From Thermophilibacter mediterraneus (GTDB lineage: Bacteria > Actinomycetota > Coriobacteriia > Coriobacteriales > Atopobiaceae), in assembly GCF_900119385.1 (NCBI RefSeq), contig NZ_FPKO01000009.1:1077405-1141404 (forward strand): 64,000 nt of DNA, written 5' to 3'. Each line of letters begins with the position of its first letter. Position 1 is the first letter of the stretch. Shown here piece after piece: positions 32,562 to 41,533 of this stretch. The translations under genes and the position numbers were made by a program. The notes beneath the pieces are model-generated. The model was not told where the DNA came from and made no database searches. It saw nothing but the letters and a program-made list of their open reading frames with translations.

Positions 32562-34061
32562 ATGAAGACCCAACACACCGCGCGGGCGCGCCTGGCCCTC
32601 GCCCTGGCCCTCGCGATCGGGGCGCTCTGCCCGGCGCTCGCCGCCCCCGCGCCCGCCAACGCCGACGAGGCCGCGGGAAGCGAGGCCGCCTACCTCGCCT
32701 CGGAGCCCCCCGAGCTCGCCTCGCCCGCCGCTCTGCTCGTCGAGCCGTCGACGGGGACCGTCCTGCTCGAGAAGGACGCCGACGCGCGTCGCGAGCCCGC
32801 GTCGACCACCAAGGTCATGACGGCGCTCGTGGTGCTCGAGCACGCCGACCTCGACGCCGAGGTGACGGTCGAGGAGTCCGACTTCGACGAGGTCACGCCC
32901 GAGAGCTCCGTGGCGGGGCTCGTGGCGGGGGAGACGCTGAGCGTCCGCGACCTTCTCGCCTGCCTGCTGCTGCCCTCCGGAAACGACGCCTCCTACGTGC
33001 TCGCCCGCTACGTGGGCGGGGACTGGCGGAGCTTCGTCGACATGATGAACGCCAAGGCGTCCGAGCTGGGCTGCGCGGGGACGCACTTCGCCAACCCGTG
33101 CGGCCTGCCCGACGACGACCACTACACCACTGCGCGCGACCTCGCCACCATCATGGAGGCGGCGCTCGCGTACCCGGAGTTCCGCGAGATCGCCGGGTCC
33201 GCCACGTGGGACCTTCCCGCGACGAGCGGCAACCCCGCGCGCACGCTCGAGACCACGGTCCAGCTCCTCGACCCCGAGAGCCCGGTGTACATGGGCGAGG
33301 GCGTCGTCACCGCCGGCAAGACGGGCTACACCGACGACGCCGGCCGCTGCCTCGTGGCAAGCGCGGAGAGCGACGATATGACCCTCGTGGGCGTGGTCCT
33401 GGGCGCGTCGGGCTCCGCCGACGCCGAGGGCGTCACCGACAACTTCTACGACATGCGCTCGATGTTCGAGTGGGGCTTCGGCGCGTGGCAGCTCGGGGCG
33501 GTCGTGAGCTCGGGCGACGTCGTGGGCGCGGCCGACGTCGAGCTCTCCGACGACGGCGAGTCCGTCGACGCGGTGGCGACGTCGGGCGTCGAGGGCGTGG
33601 TCCCGCGCGGCACGACGCTCGCGGACCTCACGCTCACGCCCTCGTGGGAGGGGACCGACCCCGAGACCGGGGCGTTTCGGGCCCCGCTCGAGGAGGGCCA
33701 GGCGCTCGGGACGGTCGACGTCGCGCTTGACGGGCGCTCCCTGGGCACCGTCGGCGTGGCTGCCGCGCGCGCCATGGGCCTCTCGATCCCCGCGTTCGTG
33801 ATGTGGTGGCTCTCCGACCCGGTGCACGCGGCGATCGCGGTGGCCGCGACGGTGGCCGCGTTCGTGGTCATCGGGCTCGTCTCGTCTGCGATTCGTCGCC
33901 GCCGCCGCACCCGCACGCGCTACCAGATGGCCGTCGGGCAGCGTCACCGCGTGGAGCCCGGCACCGGCGGCAGGAGGCTCGACCTTCCGTCGACGCCGCG
34001 GCAGGGCCGTCGCGCGCCCTCGCGCGGGGGCAGGCACGCGGGGCGCCACGCGAGGCGCTAG
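32562..34061 (+). CDS. dacA: D-alanyl-D-alanine carboxypeptidase (peptidase S11)
   Basis: A penicillin-binding protein that trims the terminal D-Ala of peptidoglycan stem peptides. The 499 residues start with a signal peptide (cleavage near ANA-DEA, about 31). The three active-site motifs are S-T-T-K near 79, S-G-N near 138, and KTG near 250. A C-terminal membrane helix (about 410-450) is followed by a very basic, Arg-rich tail, so the enzyme is anchored with a cytoplasmic tail, unlike PBP5's amphipathic anchor. ATG 32562 follows GAGAGG. It is 19 bases from uppP. Confidence 0.93.
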   Translation: MKTQHTARARLALALALAIGALCPALAAPAPANADEAAGSEAAYLASEPPELASPAALLVEPSTGTVLLEKDADARREPASTTKVMTALVVLEHADLDAEVTVEESDFDEVTPESSVAGLVAGETLSVRDLLACLLLPSGNDASYVLARYVGGDWRSFVDMMNAKASELGCAGTHFANPCGLPDDDHYTTARDLATIMEAALAYPEFREIAGSATWDLPATSGNPARTLETTVQLLDPESPVYMGEGVVTAGKTGYTDDAGRCLVASAESDDMTLVGVVLGASGSADAEGVTDNFYDMRSMFEWGFGAWQLGAVVSSGDVVGAADVELSDDGESVDAVATSGVEGVVPRGTTLADLTLTPSWEGTDPETGAFRAPLEEGQALGTVDVALDGRSLGTVGVAAARAMGLSIPAFVMWWLSDPVHAAIAVAATVAAFVVIGLVSSAIRRRRRTRTRYQMAVGQRHRVEPGTGGRRLDLPSTPRQGRRAPSRGGRHAGRHARR

Positions 34062-34131
34062 GGACGCTCGGCGGCCGTCCGACCATCGCCGGGGACGGCC
34101 CGCTCTCGAGCCGGACGAGTCTGGAGGCACC

Positions 34132-34578
34132 ATGACCCGCATACTCTTCGTCTGCCACGGCAACATCTGCAGGTCGACCATGGCCCAGTTCGTGATGGAG
34201 GAGCTCGTGCGCCGCGCCGGGCGCGAGCGCGAGTTCGCGATAGACTCCGCCGCCACGAGCTCCGAGGAGCTCGGCAACCCGCCGCACCACGGCACCGTGG
34301 CCAAGCTTCGCAGGGAGGGGATCCCCGTGGGCGGCCACCGCGCCCGGCGCCTGCGTCGCGACGAGTACGCGGACTGGGACCACATCATATACATGGACGC
34401 CGAGAACGCCCGGGGCGTCGAGCGCATCCTCGGGGAGGACCCTGACGGCAGGGTGAGCCGCCTGCTCGACTGGGCGGGCATCGGGCGCGACGTGGCGGAC
34501 CCCTGGTACACCGGGGACTTCGACGCGACCTACCGGGACGTCCTCGCCGGCTGCGAGGCGCTCCTCGCGGCGCTGTAG
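34132..34578 (+). CDS. low-molecular-weight protein-tyrosine phosphatase
   Basis: A 148-residue cytosolic phosphatase. The P-loop CHGNICRS (about 8-15) has the nucleophile Cys and the Arg, and DPWYTG near residue 122 supplies the general-acid Asp. Length and both motifs are typical of LMW-PTPs, which dephosphorylate BY-kinases, arsenate or protein arginine/tyrosine. No tyrosine kinase or capsule locus is in the window. ATG 34132 has TGGAGGCACC upstream. It follows the carboxypeptidase by 70 bases on the same strand. Confidence 0.92.
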   Translation: MTRILFVCHGNICRSTMAQFVMEELVRRAGREREFAIDSAATSSEELGNPPHHGTVAKLRREGIPVGGHRARRLRRDEYADWDHIIYMDAENARGVERILGEDPDGRVSRLLDWAGIGRDVADPWYTGDFDATYRDVLAGCEALLAAL

Positions 34579-34651
34579 CGACCGCCCCTCGTCCCGGGGG
34601 GTGCGTCGCCCCGGGTCCCATCAGCAGACAGGCGTCGTCGAGAGGAGACCC

Positions 34652-35677
34652 ATGAGCAAGAGGAGCGTGCTGGCCTCGCTGCTGGGCGCGGCTCGGGGGC
34701 TGGGCGCCGCGGCGCTCGTGCCCCGGCTCCTGCCCATGGTGCTGGGCCCGCAGCGCGACCTGGGGTCCGAGGAGCTGGGCCCGTACCTGGGAGGGGGCGG
34801 GGACGCGCGCGTGCGCGAGATGTCCCCCGGCCTCTCCGAGCGCGAGGGGCAGGTCATGGAGTGGGACCGCGCCGAGGAGGCCGAGCGCACCTGGCGCTGG
34901 CTCCAGGGGCTGCCCGTGCGCTTCGAGGACGTCGAGACGGCCTCGGACGACGGGACGCGCCTCGCCGGGCACGCGCTCGCGTGCTGCCCGGGCTCCGCGC
35001 GCTGGCTCGTCTTCGCGCACGGCTACCACGACAACTGGCGCGCCGGCCTCACCTACGCGAGGCGCTTCTGCGAGGCGGGCTTCAACCTGCTCCTCGTCGA
35101 TCTCCGGGCGCATGGGGCGAGCGGGGGAGACTGGGTCGGCTGCGGGTGGCTCGACCGGCGCGACCTCGTGGCGTGGGCGCGCTGGGTGGCGGCCCGGGCG
35201 GGCGAGGGGGCGAGCGTCGTGCTCATGGGCATCTCCATGGGGGCGGCGTCGTGTCTCATGGCCTGCGGCGAGAAGGACCTCCCCCCGCAGGTCCGCGCCT
35301 GCGTCGCGGACTCCGGGTACTCCGACTTCCTGAGGGTCGCCGAGGTCGTGGTGGGCACGGGGTCGCTCGGGACGCCGCCGGTGCCCGCCCACCCGATGCT
35401 CGACGTGGCGCGCCGGCGCCTCGCCCGCGTGCCGGGCGGCTACGACCTCGCGCTCGCCCGCCCGGCCGACGCGCTCGCCCGCACGCGGGTGCCGGTGCTT
35501 CTTGTCCACGGCGAGGGGGACGCCGTGGTGCCGGTCTCGATGGCCCGCGAGCTCGCGGCGGTGGGCACGGGTCACGAGCTCATGACGTTCGCCGGCGCCG
35601 GGCACTGCTGCGCGGTGTTCGCCGACCCGGGCCGCTACTGGGACGGCGTGCTCGGCTTCGTGGGCCGCTGGGCGTAG
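34652..35677 (+). CDS. alpha/beta hydrolase
   Basis: A 341-residue serine hydrolase, probably membrane-associated through an N-terminal hydrophobic stretch (LASLLGAARGLGAAALVPRL). The nucleophile elbow is GISMGA near 192; FAHGYHDNW near 120 forms the oxyanion hole. The acid is probably the Asp in HGEGDAVVP near 290 and the base the His in GAGHCC near 321. Similar proteins are annotated as esterases or bem46-like peptidases. Substrate unknown. ATG 34652 follows AGAGGAGA; an earlier in-frame start at 34601 lacks a site. Confidence 0.82.
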   Translation: MSKRSVLASLLGAARGLGAAALVPRLLPMVLGPQRDLGSEELGPYLGGGGDARVREMSPGLSEREGQVMEWDRAEEAERTWRWLQGLPVRFEDVETASDDGTRLAGHALACCPGSARWLVFAHGYHDNWRAGLTYARRFCEAGFNLLLVDLRAHGASGGDWVGCGWLDRRDLVAWARWVAARAGEGASVVLMGISMGAASCLMACGEKDLPPQVRACVADSGYSDFLRVAEVVVGTGSLGTPPVPAHPMLDVARRRLARVPGGYDLALARPADALARTRVPVLLVHGEGDAVVPVSMARELAAVGTGHELMTFAGAGHCCAVFADPGRYWDGVLGFVGRWA

Positions 35678-36473
35678 GTGGCGCGGCGGCGGCCGGCGCT
35701 CCGGCGTCGCGGCGGTCGCCGGCGCTCCGGTGCAGAGCTTTTCTCGCTCGTTGCGCGCGAGGCCGGCGGCGCGCATAGAAAGTGCCGCGCGTACGCGCTC
35801 CGCGGTGCGCTCGGCCGCGGCACTCCTCCCGACCGCTTAAGTTTGGTCCGCCGCTGCGGGGATCGGGTTCTTCTCGCTTAGCAAATCCCGCTCGTATGGG
35901 CGCTGCGGCCGAGGGAGGCCCCCGGACGCGTCAGCATGTCGGCCGCGGGGCTCATACGGGCGACGATTCCTGTGCGGCGAGACGGAAGAATCTGCAACGG
36001 CAGAGAGTTTCTAGGCATCCTCCAGCGAAGCGAGCGGCTGAGAGCACTCCGGGGCAAAACCCGCGCGCACTTCTATGCGCGCCGGTGCGGCATTTCGCAA
36101 GGCGAGAGAATAGTTAATCGCGCGCCCGGACGAGGGGAGCCGTGTCCGCCCGAGGAGCCGCGCCCTCCCACGGTGGCCGCGTCCGCCCGACGGCGGCTCC
36201 GTCATCCGCGTGCCGCACCGTTTTTCTCGCCTAGGTCGGCCGCTCGGGTGCCACGGCTGAGAAAAGGCGCAGGTCGAGAGCGCTTCTCGCTGATTATTGC
36301 ATCCCGAAATAGTTGCCAAAAAGAATAGTTGCTACCGTTAACCGAAGAATAGTTACCGCTGACAACCATCTGATTGTGTCGCTAATAGTTAACAAGGACA
36401 ATCAGTTTCAGCGAAAACCTCAGACGGCGCGGCGCCTCAATGCTGCGGCGTGCGCCACGGGAAGGAAGGCATC
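35678..36473. other. 796-bp non-coding stretch upstream of the PTS operon
   Basis: No convincing gene. An open frame at 35936-36328 has no ribosome site, no recognisable motif and poor codon statistics. The right third is AT-rich for this genome. AATAGTT recurs at 36109, 36308, 36324, 36348 and 36384. A hairpin with arms CCGTTTTTCTCGCC (36218-36231) and GGCTGAGAAAAGG (36255-36267) precedes it. This is probably the regulated promoter of the mannose-type PTS genes. Confidence 0.6.
36308..36390 (+). promoter_or_regulatory. cluster of AATAGTT repeats, putative operator of the PTS operon
   Basis: Four direct copies of AATAGTT at 36308, 36324, 36348 and 36384 (a fifth at 36109) in an AT-rich stretch 84-166 bases before the EIIA start. 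AGTTGCTACCGTTAACC at 36327-36343 is nearly repeated upstream of the MarR gene (42449-42464). No clear -10/-35 pair could be fixed. Confidence 0.5.
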
Positions 36474-36908
36474 ATGCGGTATCTGCTCCTGGTCAGTCAC
36501 GGAACCTTTGCGCCCGGCCTGCACAGCGTCCTCGACATGCTCGTGGGAAAGCGCGAGGACATCTTGAGCTGCAGCCTGCGCGACGGCGAGGGCGCCGACG
36601 AGTACGTCTCCGAGCTCGAGGGCGTCATTTCGCCGATCACCCCCGACGACCGCGTGCTCGTCCTCGGCGACATCATCGGCGGGTCCCCGCTCACCAACGC
36701 GCTCAACGCGCTCGCGGCGCGCGGCCTGCTTTCCTGCGCCCGCGCCTTCGGGGGCGCGAGCCTGCCGATGGCGCTCACGGCAGCGATGGACCTGCAGGCA
36801 GCCGACGAGGACGCCCTGTGCTCTTCGATGCTCTCGGAGGGCCAGGCTGCCATGAGCGAGATGGCCCTCGACCTTGGCTCCGGCGAGGACGACGAGGAGG
36901 ACCTCTAG
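36474..36908 (+). CDS. PTS mannose-family EIIA component
   Basis: A 144-residue cytosolic phosphocarrier. The phosphorylated His is in LVSHGTFAPGL (about residue 9), and GDIIGGSPLTNALNAL near 62 matches the EIIA-Man dimer-interface segment. It accepts phosphate from HPr and passes it to EIIB. ATG 36474 has GGAAGGAAGG upstream; the earlier in-frame ATG at 36450 lies inside that leader. An acidic tail (EDDEEDL) ends the protein. First gene of an EIIA-EIIB-EIIC-EIID operon. Sugar specificity cannot be read, but the linked mannose-6-phosphate isomerase fits mannose. Confidence 0.92.
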   Translation: MRYLLLVSHGTFAPGLHSVLDMLVGKREDILSCSLRDGEGADEYVSELEGVISPITPDDRVLVLGDIIGGSPLTNALNALAARGLLSCARAFGGASLPMALTAAMDLQAADEDALCSSMLSEGQAAMSEMALDLGSGEDDEEDL

Positions 36909-36978
36909 GTCCGCTCCGCACGGCACAGACGGCGGGCGCGCCCGCCGAAGGATAGCACTCCGACGAGAGGAGAAGAAC

Positions 36979-37476
36979 ATGGCTGTTTCGTTTGTCCGCA
37001 TCGACGACCGCATGATCCACGGCCAGACCGTCACCCGCTGGGCGCTCGAGTACCCCTGCGACGGCATCATCGCCGTGAACGACGCCGCGGCCTCAAACCC
37101 CGTCCTCAAGAGCGCCTACAAGAGCGCGGCTCCCGACAAGAAGACCTTCGTCTGGACGATGGAGCACTTCAAGGAGAAGGCACAGACCGTCCGCGACTCC
37201 AAGACCCGCTACTTCCTCATCACCAAGAACCCCGTCGACATGGCCGAGATCCTCGTGGAGTTTGGCTTTGTTCCGGACGACGTCAGGACCGTCATCGTCG
37301 GTCCCTGCAACGACCGCCCCGGCACCACCAAGATCGGCAACAACCAGTCCATCACCCAGGAGGAGGCGGAGGCCCTCGAAGCCATCTCCAAGAAGGGCTA
37401 CGTCGTCGACTTCCGACTGATCCCCGACAAGGAGACGGGAACTTGGGACAAGTTCCGCGGCCAGTTTGGCTTCTAG
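36979..37476 (+). CDS. PTS mannose/fructose/sorbose-family EIIB component
   Basis: A 165-residue cytosolic domain that phosphorylates the incoming sugar. The phospho-His is in RIDDRMIHGQTVTRW (about residue 15), the family signature. The rest matches sorbose/mannose EIIB (DDVRTVIVGPCNDRPG). ATG 36979 has GAGAGGAGAAG upstream. The gap of 150 bases to EIIC contains an 8-bp hairpin, which may tune expression of the soluble relative to the membrane components. Confidence 0.93.
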   Translation: MAVSFVRIDDRMIHGQTVTRWALEYPCDGIIAVNDAAASNPVLKSAYKSAAPDKKTFVWTMEHFKEKAQTVRDSKTRYFLITKNPVDMAEILVEFGFVPDDVRTVIVGPCNDRPGTTKIGNNQSITQEEAEALEAISKKGYVVDFRLIPDKETGTWDKFRGQFGF

Positions 37477-37534
37477 GAGCCGGACCCGCGCCTGACGGCG
37501 GGCCTCGCCCCCGCCAGGTCCCTGCGTTGCTTCT

Positions 37535-37560
37535 GCGGCGACAGACCCGGGAGTCGCCGC
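37535..37560 (+). other. intercistronic hairpin between EIIB and EIIC
   Basis: Perfect stem GCGGCGAC/GTCGCCGC (37535-37542, 37553-37560) with loop AGACCCGGGA. There is no T-run, so a processing or stability role is more likely than termination. GCCCC/GGGGC can pair further on, before the EIIC start. Confidence 0.45.
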
Positions 37561-37626
37561 GTCTGGCAAGCAAGAGCCCCATGGGGACCACCCCCACGGG
37601 GCACCACTCACGGAAAGGTGGTACGT

Positions 37627-38484
37627 ATGGTAATCAATGTGTTCCAGGCGGCGCTGCTCGGCCTGTTCGCCTGCCTGGCGTCGATGCCCGGCCTCGGCGG
37701 CACGTCCATCGGCAACTACACGCTCGGGCGCCCGCTCGTGGCCGGCCTCGTCGTCGGCATCATTCTGGGCGACATGACGCTCGGCATCATCGTGGGCATG
37801 GCCATCCAGGTGGTCTACATCGCCCTCGTCACCCCGGGCGGCACCGTTTCCGCGGACGTCCGCGCGGCATGCTACATCGGCATCCCGCTGGCCATGATGG
37901 CGGTGCGCGCCCAGGGTCTCGACCCCAACAGCGCCGACGCCGCGGCTCTTGCCACGACCCTCGGCGCCACCTGCGGCACCCTCGGCGCCATCCTCTTCTA
38001 CGGCACCGCCACCATCAACCTCGCCTGGCAGGGCATGGGCTGGAAGTGGCTCGAGAAGGGCGACACCCACAAGCTCTACCTCGTGGACATGGTCCTTCCC
38101 TGGATCTCCCACATCGTCTGCTCCTTCATCCCCACGTTCGTGATCGTCTACTTTGGCCAGGACATGGTCACGTTCATCATGAACAGCCTGCCGATGGACG
38201 GCCTGCCCATGAAGACGCTGTTCGCGCTCGGCTCGCTCCTGCCCTGCGTCGGTATCGCCATTCTGCTCAAGCAGGTCATCGCCAAGCCCACTGACTTCCT
38301 GACCTTCTTCTTTGGCTTCACGCTCGCCGCGGTCATGGGCTGCAACCTCATCGCCTGCTCCGCCATCGCGTGCTTCTTCGCGCTCATCAACTTCCAGATC
38401 TCCACGCTCAAGAACCGTCCCGTGGTCGCCGCCGCCTCCGGCGAGCTCACCGCAGCCGACGACGAGGAAGAGGAGGACATCTAA
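37627..38484 (+). CDS. PTS mannose/fructose/sorbose-family EIIC component
   Basis: A 285-residue inner-membrane transport subunit with about eight hydrophobic helices and an acidic cytosolic tail (AADDEEEEDI). MPGLGGTSIGNYTLGRPLVAGLV at the N terminus and the following GDMTLGIIVGMAIQVVYI are the mannose-family EIIC signatures. Together with EIID it forms the sugar channel. ATG 37627 has AAAGGTGG upstream; the in-frame GTG at 37618 overlaps that site. Its stop TAA shares a base with the EIID ATG (TAATG), so the two are translationally coupled. Confidence 0.93.
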   Translation: MVINVFQAALLGLFACLASMPGLGGTSIGNYTLGRPLVAGLVVGIILGDMTLGIIVGMAIQVVYIALVTPGGTVSADVRAACYIGIPLAMMAVRAQGLDPNSADAAALATTLGATCGTLGAILFYGTATINLAWQGMGWKWLEKGDTHKLYLVDMVLPWISHIVCSFIPTFVIVYFGQDMVTFIMNSLPMDGLPMKTLFALGSLLPCVGIAILLKQVIAKPTDFLTFFFGFTLAAVMGCNLIACSAIACFFALINFQISTLKNRPVVAAASGELTAADDEEEEDI

Positions 38485-39338
38485 TGGCCGAGAACACCGT
38501 CGCCGCCAAGGAAGGAAAGAAGGTCTCCAAGAAGGCCCTCTCCAAGTCCTTCCACAACTGGTACTACGGCAACCTCACCTGCTTCTCGCAGGAGCACATG
38601 CAGACCTTCGGCTACCTGGTCTCGATGCTCCCCATCGTCGAGGACCTCTATGACAAGAAGGAGGACCAGCAGCGCGCGCTCACCACGTACTCGGCCTTCT
38701 TCAACACCGAGCCCCAGATCGGCTCCATGATCGTGGGCGTCACGGTTGGTCTCGAGGAGGCCCGCGCCAACGGCGAGGCCATCGACGACGAGACCATCAA
38801 CGGCATCCGCGCCGGCCTCATGGGCCCGCTCGCCGGCATCGGCGACTCCCTCATCGTGGGCACGCTCATCCCCATCCTTCTGGGCATTGCCATGGGCCTC
38901 TCCGAGGGCGGCAGCCCGCTCGGTGCCATCTTCTACATCGTGGTGTGGAACCTGCTCGCCTACTTTGGCATGCGCCTGGCGTACTACCGCGGCTACGACC
39001 TCGGAGGCGCCGCGGTCGAGGCGCTCGTGGGCCCCAACGCCACCGCGCTTCGCGACGCCATCGTGATGGTGGGCACCATGGTCATCGGCGCCGTGGCCGC
39101 CACCTGGGTCTCCATCTCCACGTCGCTCCAGCTCCCCGGCGGCGGCACGCTCCAGGGCACGCTTGACGGCATCTACCCCAAGCTCCTGCCCCTGGGCTTC
39201 ACCATCCTGTGCTGGTGGCTCATGACCAAGAAGAAGGTCAGCCCCATCGTCACGATGCTCATCCTGCTCGTGATCGCCTTCCTCGGCGCCGCGGTGGGCT
39301 TCTTCGGCGCCGCCACGATCGCCGCGCCGACCGCCTAG
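38484..39338 (+). CDS. PTS mannose/fructose/sorbose-family EIID component
   Basis: A 284-residue membrane subunit. The N-terminal half is mostly cytosolic (SFHNWYYGNLTCFSQEHMQTFGY, then YDKKEDQQRAL), and GLMGPLAGIGDSL near 113 is the EIID signature. Three to four hydrophobic helices occupy the C-terminal half. Start ATG 38484 overlaps the EIIC stop. In other bacteria this family also serves as a receptor for class II bacteriocins and phage; nothing here addresses that. An 11-bp palindrome follows at 39375. Confidence 0.93.
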   Translation: MAENTVAAKEGKKVSKKALSKSFHNWYYGNLTCFSQEHMQTFGYLVSMLPIVEDLYDKKEDQQRALTTYSAFFNTEPQIGSMIVGVTVGLEEARANGEAIDDETINGIRAGLMGPLAGIGDSLIVGTLIPILLGIAMGLSEGGSPLGAIFYIVVWNLLAYFGMRLAYYRGYDLGGAAVEALVGPNATALRDAIVMVGTMVIGAVAATWVSISTSLQLPGGGTLQGTLDGIYPKLLPLGFTILCWWLMTKKKVSPIVTMLILLVIAFLGAAVGFFGAATIAAPTA

Positions 39339-39374
39339 TCACGCTCGTACCGCATCGCTCGAATACCTCCTTCT

Positions 39375-39409
39375 GCCCGGGCCGCCATCTCCCCCTGCGC
39401 GGCCCGGGC
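39375..39409. terminator. GC-rich hairpin after the PTS genes
   Basis: Perfect 11-bp stem GCCCGGGCCGC/GCGGCCCGGGC with a 13-base loop, 36 bases past the EIID stop. No T-run; possibly a partial terminator or an mRNA end stabiliser. Confidence 0.45.
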
Positions 39410-39433
39410 TCCCCGCCATAGAGAGGACCTGAC

Positions 39434-39772
39434 ATGGCTCTTGACACCTCCGGCTGGACGCGCGCGGACCTCGTCCGCGAGGCCAAGCTCCAAACCGACG
39501 CCATCCAGCGCCTGAACGTGTGGCTGCGCATTGGATACTCGCTGATCGCCCTGGGCTTCATCGTGGGGTACTGGGGCCTTTACGGAGAGGGCGGCACGGG
39601 GTTCGGCGCGCTCGGGGTTGCTCTGCTCGCGGTGGGCGCCGTGGCGTCGGTCGTCCTCAAGGTGGGGACCACCAACGCCAAGAGGAACGTGCGGGCGATC
39701 CTCGCCGCCGCCGACGTCGACCTCGACGCGCGGCGCGACGGCGGGGGAGCCGAGGAGGACGAGGGGAGGTAG
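39434..39772 (+). CDS. small two-span membrane protein, function unknown
   Basis: A 112-residue protein with two hydrophobic helices (about 31-50 and 57-76) between a soluble N-terminal helix (RADLVREAKLQTDAIQRLN) and a charged C-terminal tail. I do not recognise the family. ATG 39434 follows GAGAGGACC. Its stop is 6 bases before the start of the mannose-6-phosphate isomerase fusion, so the two are likely co-transcribed, perhaps with the PTS genes. Codon use is typical for the region. Confidence 0.7.
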   Translation: MALDTSGWTRADLVREAKLQTDAIQRLNVWLRIGYSLIALGFIVGYWGLYGEGGTGFGALGVALLAVGAVASVVLKVGTTNAKRNVRAILAAADVDLDARRDGGGAEEDEGR

Positions 39773-39778
39773 GTCGCG

Positions 39779-41533
39779 GTGGCAGGAGGCTATGACAGGT
39801 TCCCGACGGTGAGGGTTCCGGGGCACGAGGTCCTTCTCGGCTACGACGCCCTTGTGGGCGCGCTCGAGCGTCGCGTCGGAGCGCTTGGGCGGTCGGGCGC
39901 AGATCGCGTGGTCCTGGCGTGCGACTCCTACCCGGGGGTTCGCGACGACGAGGTCCTGGGGGCGCTCGGGTCGCTGCGGCCCGAGGTCCTCATCGACACC
40001 CGCGACCTCTTTCCCGAGCCCGACGAGCTCACGCGCCGCATGGAGCCCTTCCTCACCGACGACCGCGTCTTCGGGCGCATGTGCTTCGGCGAGCTCGAGG
40101 ACTTCATGGACGCCGCCGCGCTCGTCTCGGCCCGTCGGCGCGTGGAGGAGGCGCGCGGCCTCGTCGTGGTGTGCGGGTTCGGCGCGGCGCTCGTGCATCC
40201 CGGCGACGTGCTCGTCTACTGCGACGTGACGCGCTGGGAGATTCAGCTCCGCTACCGCGCCGGGATGCCCAACTACCGCTGCGACAACGGCGACGACGAC
40301 GTCCTGCGCAAGATCAAGCGCGGCTACTTCGTGGAGTGGCGCCTCGCCGACCGCCACAAGGCGCGGCTGCTCGGTCGCGCGGACTATGTCGTTGACACCG
40401 TTGACGCCGAGTCCCCGCGCGCCGTCACGGGCTCTGCGCTTGCGGATGCCCTGGACGTGGCGTCGAGCCGGCCGTTTCGCACGGTGCCCTACTTTGACCC
40501 GGGCGTCTGGGGAGGGCAGTGGATGCGCGAGAGGTTCGGTCTTCCCGGCGAGAAGCCCAACTACGCGTGGGCCTTCGACGGAGTTCCCGAGGAGAACGCC
40601 CTGGCCCTCGCCTTTGACAACGCCGTGGTGCGCGTGCCGGCGATGGACCTCACGCTCCTGCGCCCCCTTCCCCTGCTGGGGGAGGGGGTCTACGCGCGCT
40701 ACGGGGCGGAGTTTCCCATTCGCTTTGACCTGCTGGACACCATGGGCGGGCAGAACCTGAGCCTGCAGGTCCACCCCACGACCGACTACATCAGGCGCGC
40801 CTTTGGCATGGCCTACACCCAGGACGAGAGCTACTACATCCTCGACGCGAGCGAGGACGCCTGCGTCTACCTCGGGTTGAGGGAGGGCGTCGACCCCGAG
40901 GAGATGATGGGGGCCCTCGAGCTGGCAAACGCGGGCGGCGCACCCTTTGACGCCGAGCGCTACGTGAACCGCATCCCCGCGCGCCCCCATGACCACTTTC
41001 TCATCCCCGCGGGGACCGTCCACTGCTCCGGGGCGGGGACCATGGTGCTCGAGATCAGCGCCACGCCCTACCTGTTCACGTTCAAGCTCTGGGACTGGGG
41101 GCGCACGGGTCTGGACGGCCGCCCGCGCCCGGTGCACCTGGGGCACGGCAGGCAGGTCATCCGCTGGGACCGCGACGAGGGGTGGGTGCGGCGCAACCTG
41201 GTCGGCCGGGCGCGCGAGGTCGACGAGCCGTGCGGCGCGGCGCGGGTGGAGCGCACGGGACTGCACGAGCTCGAGCCGCTCGAGACGCGCCGCTACACGA
41301 TTGGGCCCGGCGCGCGCGTCCTTCTCGACACGCGCGGCACGGTGAGCGTGCTCAACCTGGTCGCGGGGGAGGAGGCGGTCGTGGGGAGCCCCGCGGGCGC
41401 CTTCGAGCCGATGCCCGTGCACTACGCGGAGACCTTCGTCGTGCCCGCCGCGACAGGGCCCTACACGGTGGAAAACGTCAGCGCATCGGACGTTGTGCTC
41501 GTGCGCGCGTACGTCCGCGGGATGGAGGGGTGA
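39779..41533 (+). CDS. manA: mannose-6-phosphate isomerase fused to an N-terminal kinase-like domain
   Basis: 584 residues in two parts. Residues 1-205 resemble the uridine-kinase/phosphoribulokinase fold but lack a Walker A loop; conserved-looking pieces are VVLACDSYPG, DDRVFGRMCFGELEDF and GDVLVYCDVTRWEIQLRYR. Residues 215-584 are a type I phosphomannose isomerase with the zinc-site QNLSLQVHP (about 325-333), IPAGTVHCSGAG and the downstream catalytic segment. The enzyme interconverts mannose-6-P and fructose-6-P, matching the mannose-type PTS just upstream. GTG 39779 follows GAGGGGAGG. The N-terminal half may be a regulatory, non-catalytic domain. Confidence 0.85.
   Translation: MAGGYDRFPTVRVPGHEVLLGYDALVGALERRVGALGRSGADRVVLACDSYPGVRDDEVLGALGSLRPEVLIDTRDLFPEPDELTRRMEPFLTDDRVFGRMCFGELEDFMDAAALVSARRRVEEARGLVVVCGFGAALVHPGDVLVYCDVTRWEIQLRYRAGMPNYRCDNGDDDVLRKIKRGYFVEWRLADRHKARLLGRADYVVDTVDAESPRAVTGSALADALDVASSRPFRTVPYFDPGVWGGQWMRERFGLPGEKPNYAWAFDGVPEENALALAFDNAVVRVPAMDLTLLRPLPLLGEGVYARYGAEFPIRFDLLDTMGGQNLSLQVHPTTDYIRRAFGMAYTQDESYYILDASEDACVYLGLREGVDPEEMMGALELANAGGAPFDAERYVNRIPARPHDHFLIPAGTVHCSGAGTMVLEISATPYLFTFKLWDWGRTGLDGRPRPVHLGHGRQVIRWDRDEGWVRRNLVGRAREVDEPCGAARVERTGLHELEPLETRRYTIGPGARVLLDTRGTVSVLNLVAGEEAVVGSPAGAFEPMPVHYAETFVVPAATGPYTVENVSASDVVLVRAYVRGMEG

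Noticed and set aside
35936-36328. 130-codon open frame before the PTS operon
   Set aside because: No ribosome site, no recognisable motif and irregular codon use; probably chance in GC-rich DNA.
37535-37560. Terminator splitting the PTS operon
   Set aside because: Short stem without a T-run between EIIB and EIIC; the genes clearly function together.
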